A DNA stretch of 64,000 nt, taken from the NCBI GenBank assembly GCA_022784465.1, contig JALFUR010000004.1, forward strand, positions 141,804 to 205,803, given 5' to 3'. Positions 62,600 to 64,000 of the stretch are shown here, in pieces (position 1 is the stretch's first letter; the number at the start of each line of letters is the position of its first letter). Made by a program: the position numbers and the translations under genes. This DNA comes from Christensenella sp. GTDB lineage: Bacteria > Bacillota > Clostridia > Christensenellales > UBA3700. A model generated the notes under the pieces. The model saw only the letters and a program-made list of their open reading frames with translations, did no database searches and was not told where the DNA came from.

Positions 62600-62774
62600 T
62601 TTTCCATTTTTTTCCACTTTTGACCAAAATTGTTAAATTGTGGAAATGTTGATAACTTTGTGGATAACTCAAATTTAGGGTAAAAAAGTGTTAAAATTTT
62701 CAAATAATCGACACATAATGCATATTTTTGATTAAAACAAAAAATTTTACATATTGGTGGAAAAAAATGGAAAA
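62600..62774. repeat. Perfect 18-bp inverted pair GTGGAAAAAAATGGAAAA
   Basis: Plus-strand copy 62757-62774; minus-strand copy 62617-62600. Confidence 0.85.
62659..62667 (-). promoter_or_regulatory. Perfect DnaA box, with one-mismatch copy at 62648-62656
   Basis: TGTGGATAA at 62659; TGTTGATAA at 62648. Confidence 0.6.
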
Positions 62775-62779
62775 AAATC

Positions 62780-62808
62780 TTGACAATGATATGTGTGCAT
62801 TATATAAT
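62780..62808 (+). promoter_or_regulatory. Consensus SigA promoter of mraZ
   Basis: TTGACA-17-TATAAT, perfect match. Confidence 0.9.
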
Positions 62809-62837
62809 GAATGTGAAAAATAATCGAGGAGGAAAGT

Positions 62838-63341
62838 ATGGGCTATTTGTTTTCAGGCAGTGTAGAATTAACAGCTGACGATAAAAATCGTTTTAGATTC
62901 CCTGCAAAATATAAAGATGCTTATTTATCTTATGACGCTTCTAACGAATTAGTTATAGAAGATGTTTATGTTTTAAAAATGCCTCATACCAACTTCTTAA
63001 CAGTTATGCCTAAAAAGGTTGCAGAATCTTTCATTAGACAAATGCAAAAACTTTTATACATTAACGAAACTAGAGATACAAGAATTGCTAAATATTGCAT
63101 TTCGCATATTGAACCATGTAAGGTTGATTCTCAAGGAAGATTTGTTATTTCTCAAAGACAAAAGGGTAGTTTAATACTTGATAAAGAAATTGTAATGGTT
63201 GGAATGGGAAACCAAATTGAAATCTGGGATAAGAAAGTTTATGAAGCTTCAATGGCTTCTGCTGAAGAAGAATTAAGCGCTTCATTTGATGAATCACAAG
63301 AAAGATCAATTATTGATAACATGGTAATAGGTATTGAGTAG
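62838..63341 (+). CDS. mraZ: Transcriptional regulator MraZ
   Basis: [41 protein letters not shown]; followed by rsmH. Confidence 0.93.
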   Translation: MGYLFSGSVELTADDKNRFRFPAKYKDAYLSYDASNELVIEDVYVLKMPHTNFLTVMPKKVAESFIRQMQKLLYINETRDTRIAKYCISHIEPCKVDSQGRFVISQRQKGSLILDKEIVMVGMGNQIEIWDKKVYEASMASAEEELSASFDESQERSIIDNMVIGIE

Positions 63342-63342
63342 A

Positions 63343-64000
63343 ATGGAATTTAAACATATTCCGGTGCTATTAAATGAATGCATTGAAGGGTTAGATATTA
63401 AGCCAGAAGGAATATATGTTGATTGCACATTAGGCGGAGCTGGCCATTCTAGTAAGATAGTAGAAAAATTAACAACAGGAAAATTGATTGCAGTAGATAA
63501 AGATGAAGATGCTTTAAAAGCTGCTAAAGAAAGATTAAAAGAATATAGTGATAAAATTATCTTTATTCATGATGATTTTAAAAACACTATTATGAACCTT
63601 GACAAAATCGGTATAGAAAAAGTTGATGGAATACTAATAGATTTAGGAGTTTCATCATATCAATTGGATAATGCAGAACGTGGCTTTTCTTATAATCAAG
63701 ATGCTAGATTAGATATGAGAATGGATCAAAGCCAATCTCTTTCAGCATACGAAGTTGTAAACAATTATTCAGAAAAAGAAATATCAGATATCCTTTGGAT
63801 GTATGGTGAAGAAAAACTTTCAAGAAAGATTGCATATAATATTGTAAAAAATAGAGAAAAAGCACCAATTGAAACAACATTGCAATTAGCAGAAATAATT
63901 ATTAATTCATATCCTGCAAAATTGAGATGGAAAGGTGGAAATCCATGTAAAAGATCTTTTCAAGCCATTCGCATAGAAGTAAATGGAGAATTGAGAGGAT
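63343..64000 (+). CDS. rsmH: 16S rRNA (cytosine-1402-N4)-methyltransferase, truncated by window edge
   Basis: [73 protein letters not shown]; open to window end. Confidence 0.96.
   Translation, partial: MEFKHIPVLLNECIEGLDIKPEGIYVDCTLGGAGHSSKIVEKLTTGKLIAVDKDEDALKAAKERLKEYSDKIIFIHDDFKNTIMNLDKIGIEKVDGILIDLGVSSYQLDNAERGFSYNQDARLDMRMDQSQSLSAYEVVNNYSEKEISDILWMYGEEKLSRKIAYNIVKNREKAPIETTLQLAEIIINSYPAKLRWKGGNPCKRSFQAIRIEVNGELRG

Overview
AT-rich chromosomal window, consistent with a low-GC Clostridia-type Firmicute; a bile salt hydrolase homolog suggests a gut-associated host (inference). Most of the window is core genome: the 3' end of a type IIA topoisomerase A subunit; a macro-domain/YjbR pair; a de novo purine cluster purE-C-M-N-H-D-L without purF; recX; NAD(P)HX repair enzyme; a MazF-type toxin; a GPH sugar symporter; dnaX-ebfC-recR; divergent galT/galK; lgt; nicotinate phosphoribosyltransferase; a Y-family polymerase with YolD; groES-groEL under a CIRCE element; a minus-strand ilvA-ridA-leuA-leuC-leuD-leuB operon; dCMP deaminase; SRP RNA (minus); tRNA-Gln(CTG); sepF/lspA/rluD; rqcH; tig-clpP-clpX; an ABC transporter; engB; mraZ and the start of rsmH. 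The more accessory part is about 37.9-44 kb (SDR, alpha/beta hydrolase, bile salt hydrolase, small monooxygenase, type-B carboxylesterase, flavo-diiron protein) plus tandem Mbeg1-like hydrolases at 51.4-53.7 kb. The best leads are non-coding. Upstream of mraZ there is a perfect 18-bp inverted pair resembling MraZ boxes that flanks a DnaA box. Upstream of purE there are three perfect DnaA boxes. Several genes have a -10 element 6-7 nt before the ATG (leaderless candidates). A Cys-rich protein has a SigK-like promoter, and the SRP RNA has a variant apical loop. I saw no CRISPR array, transposon, prophage or clear new defence system. All assignments come from reading the sequence and translations; no searches were run.
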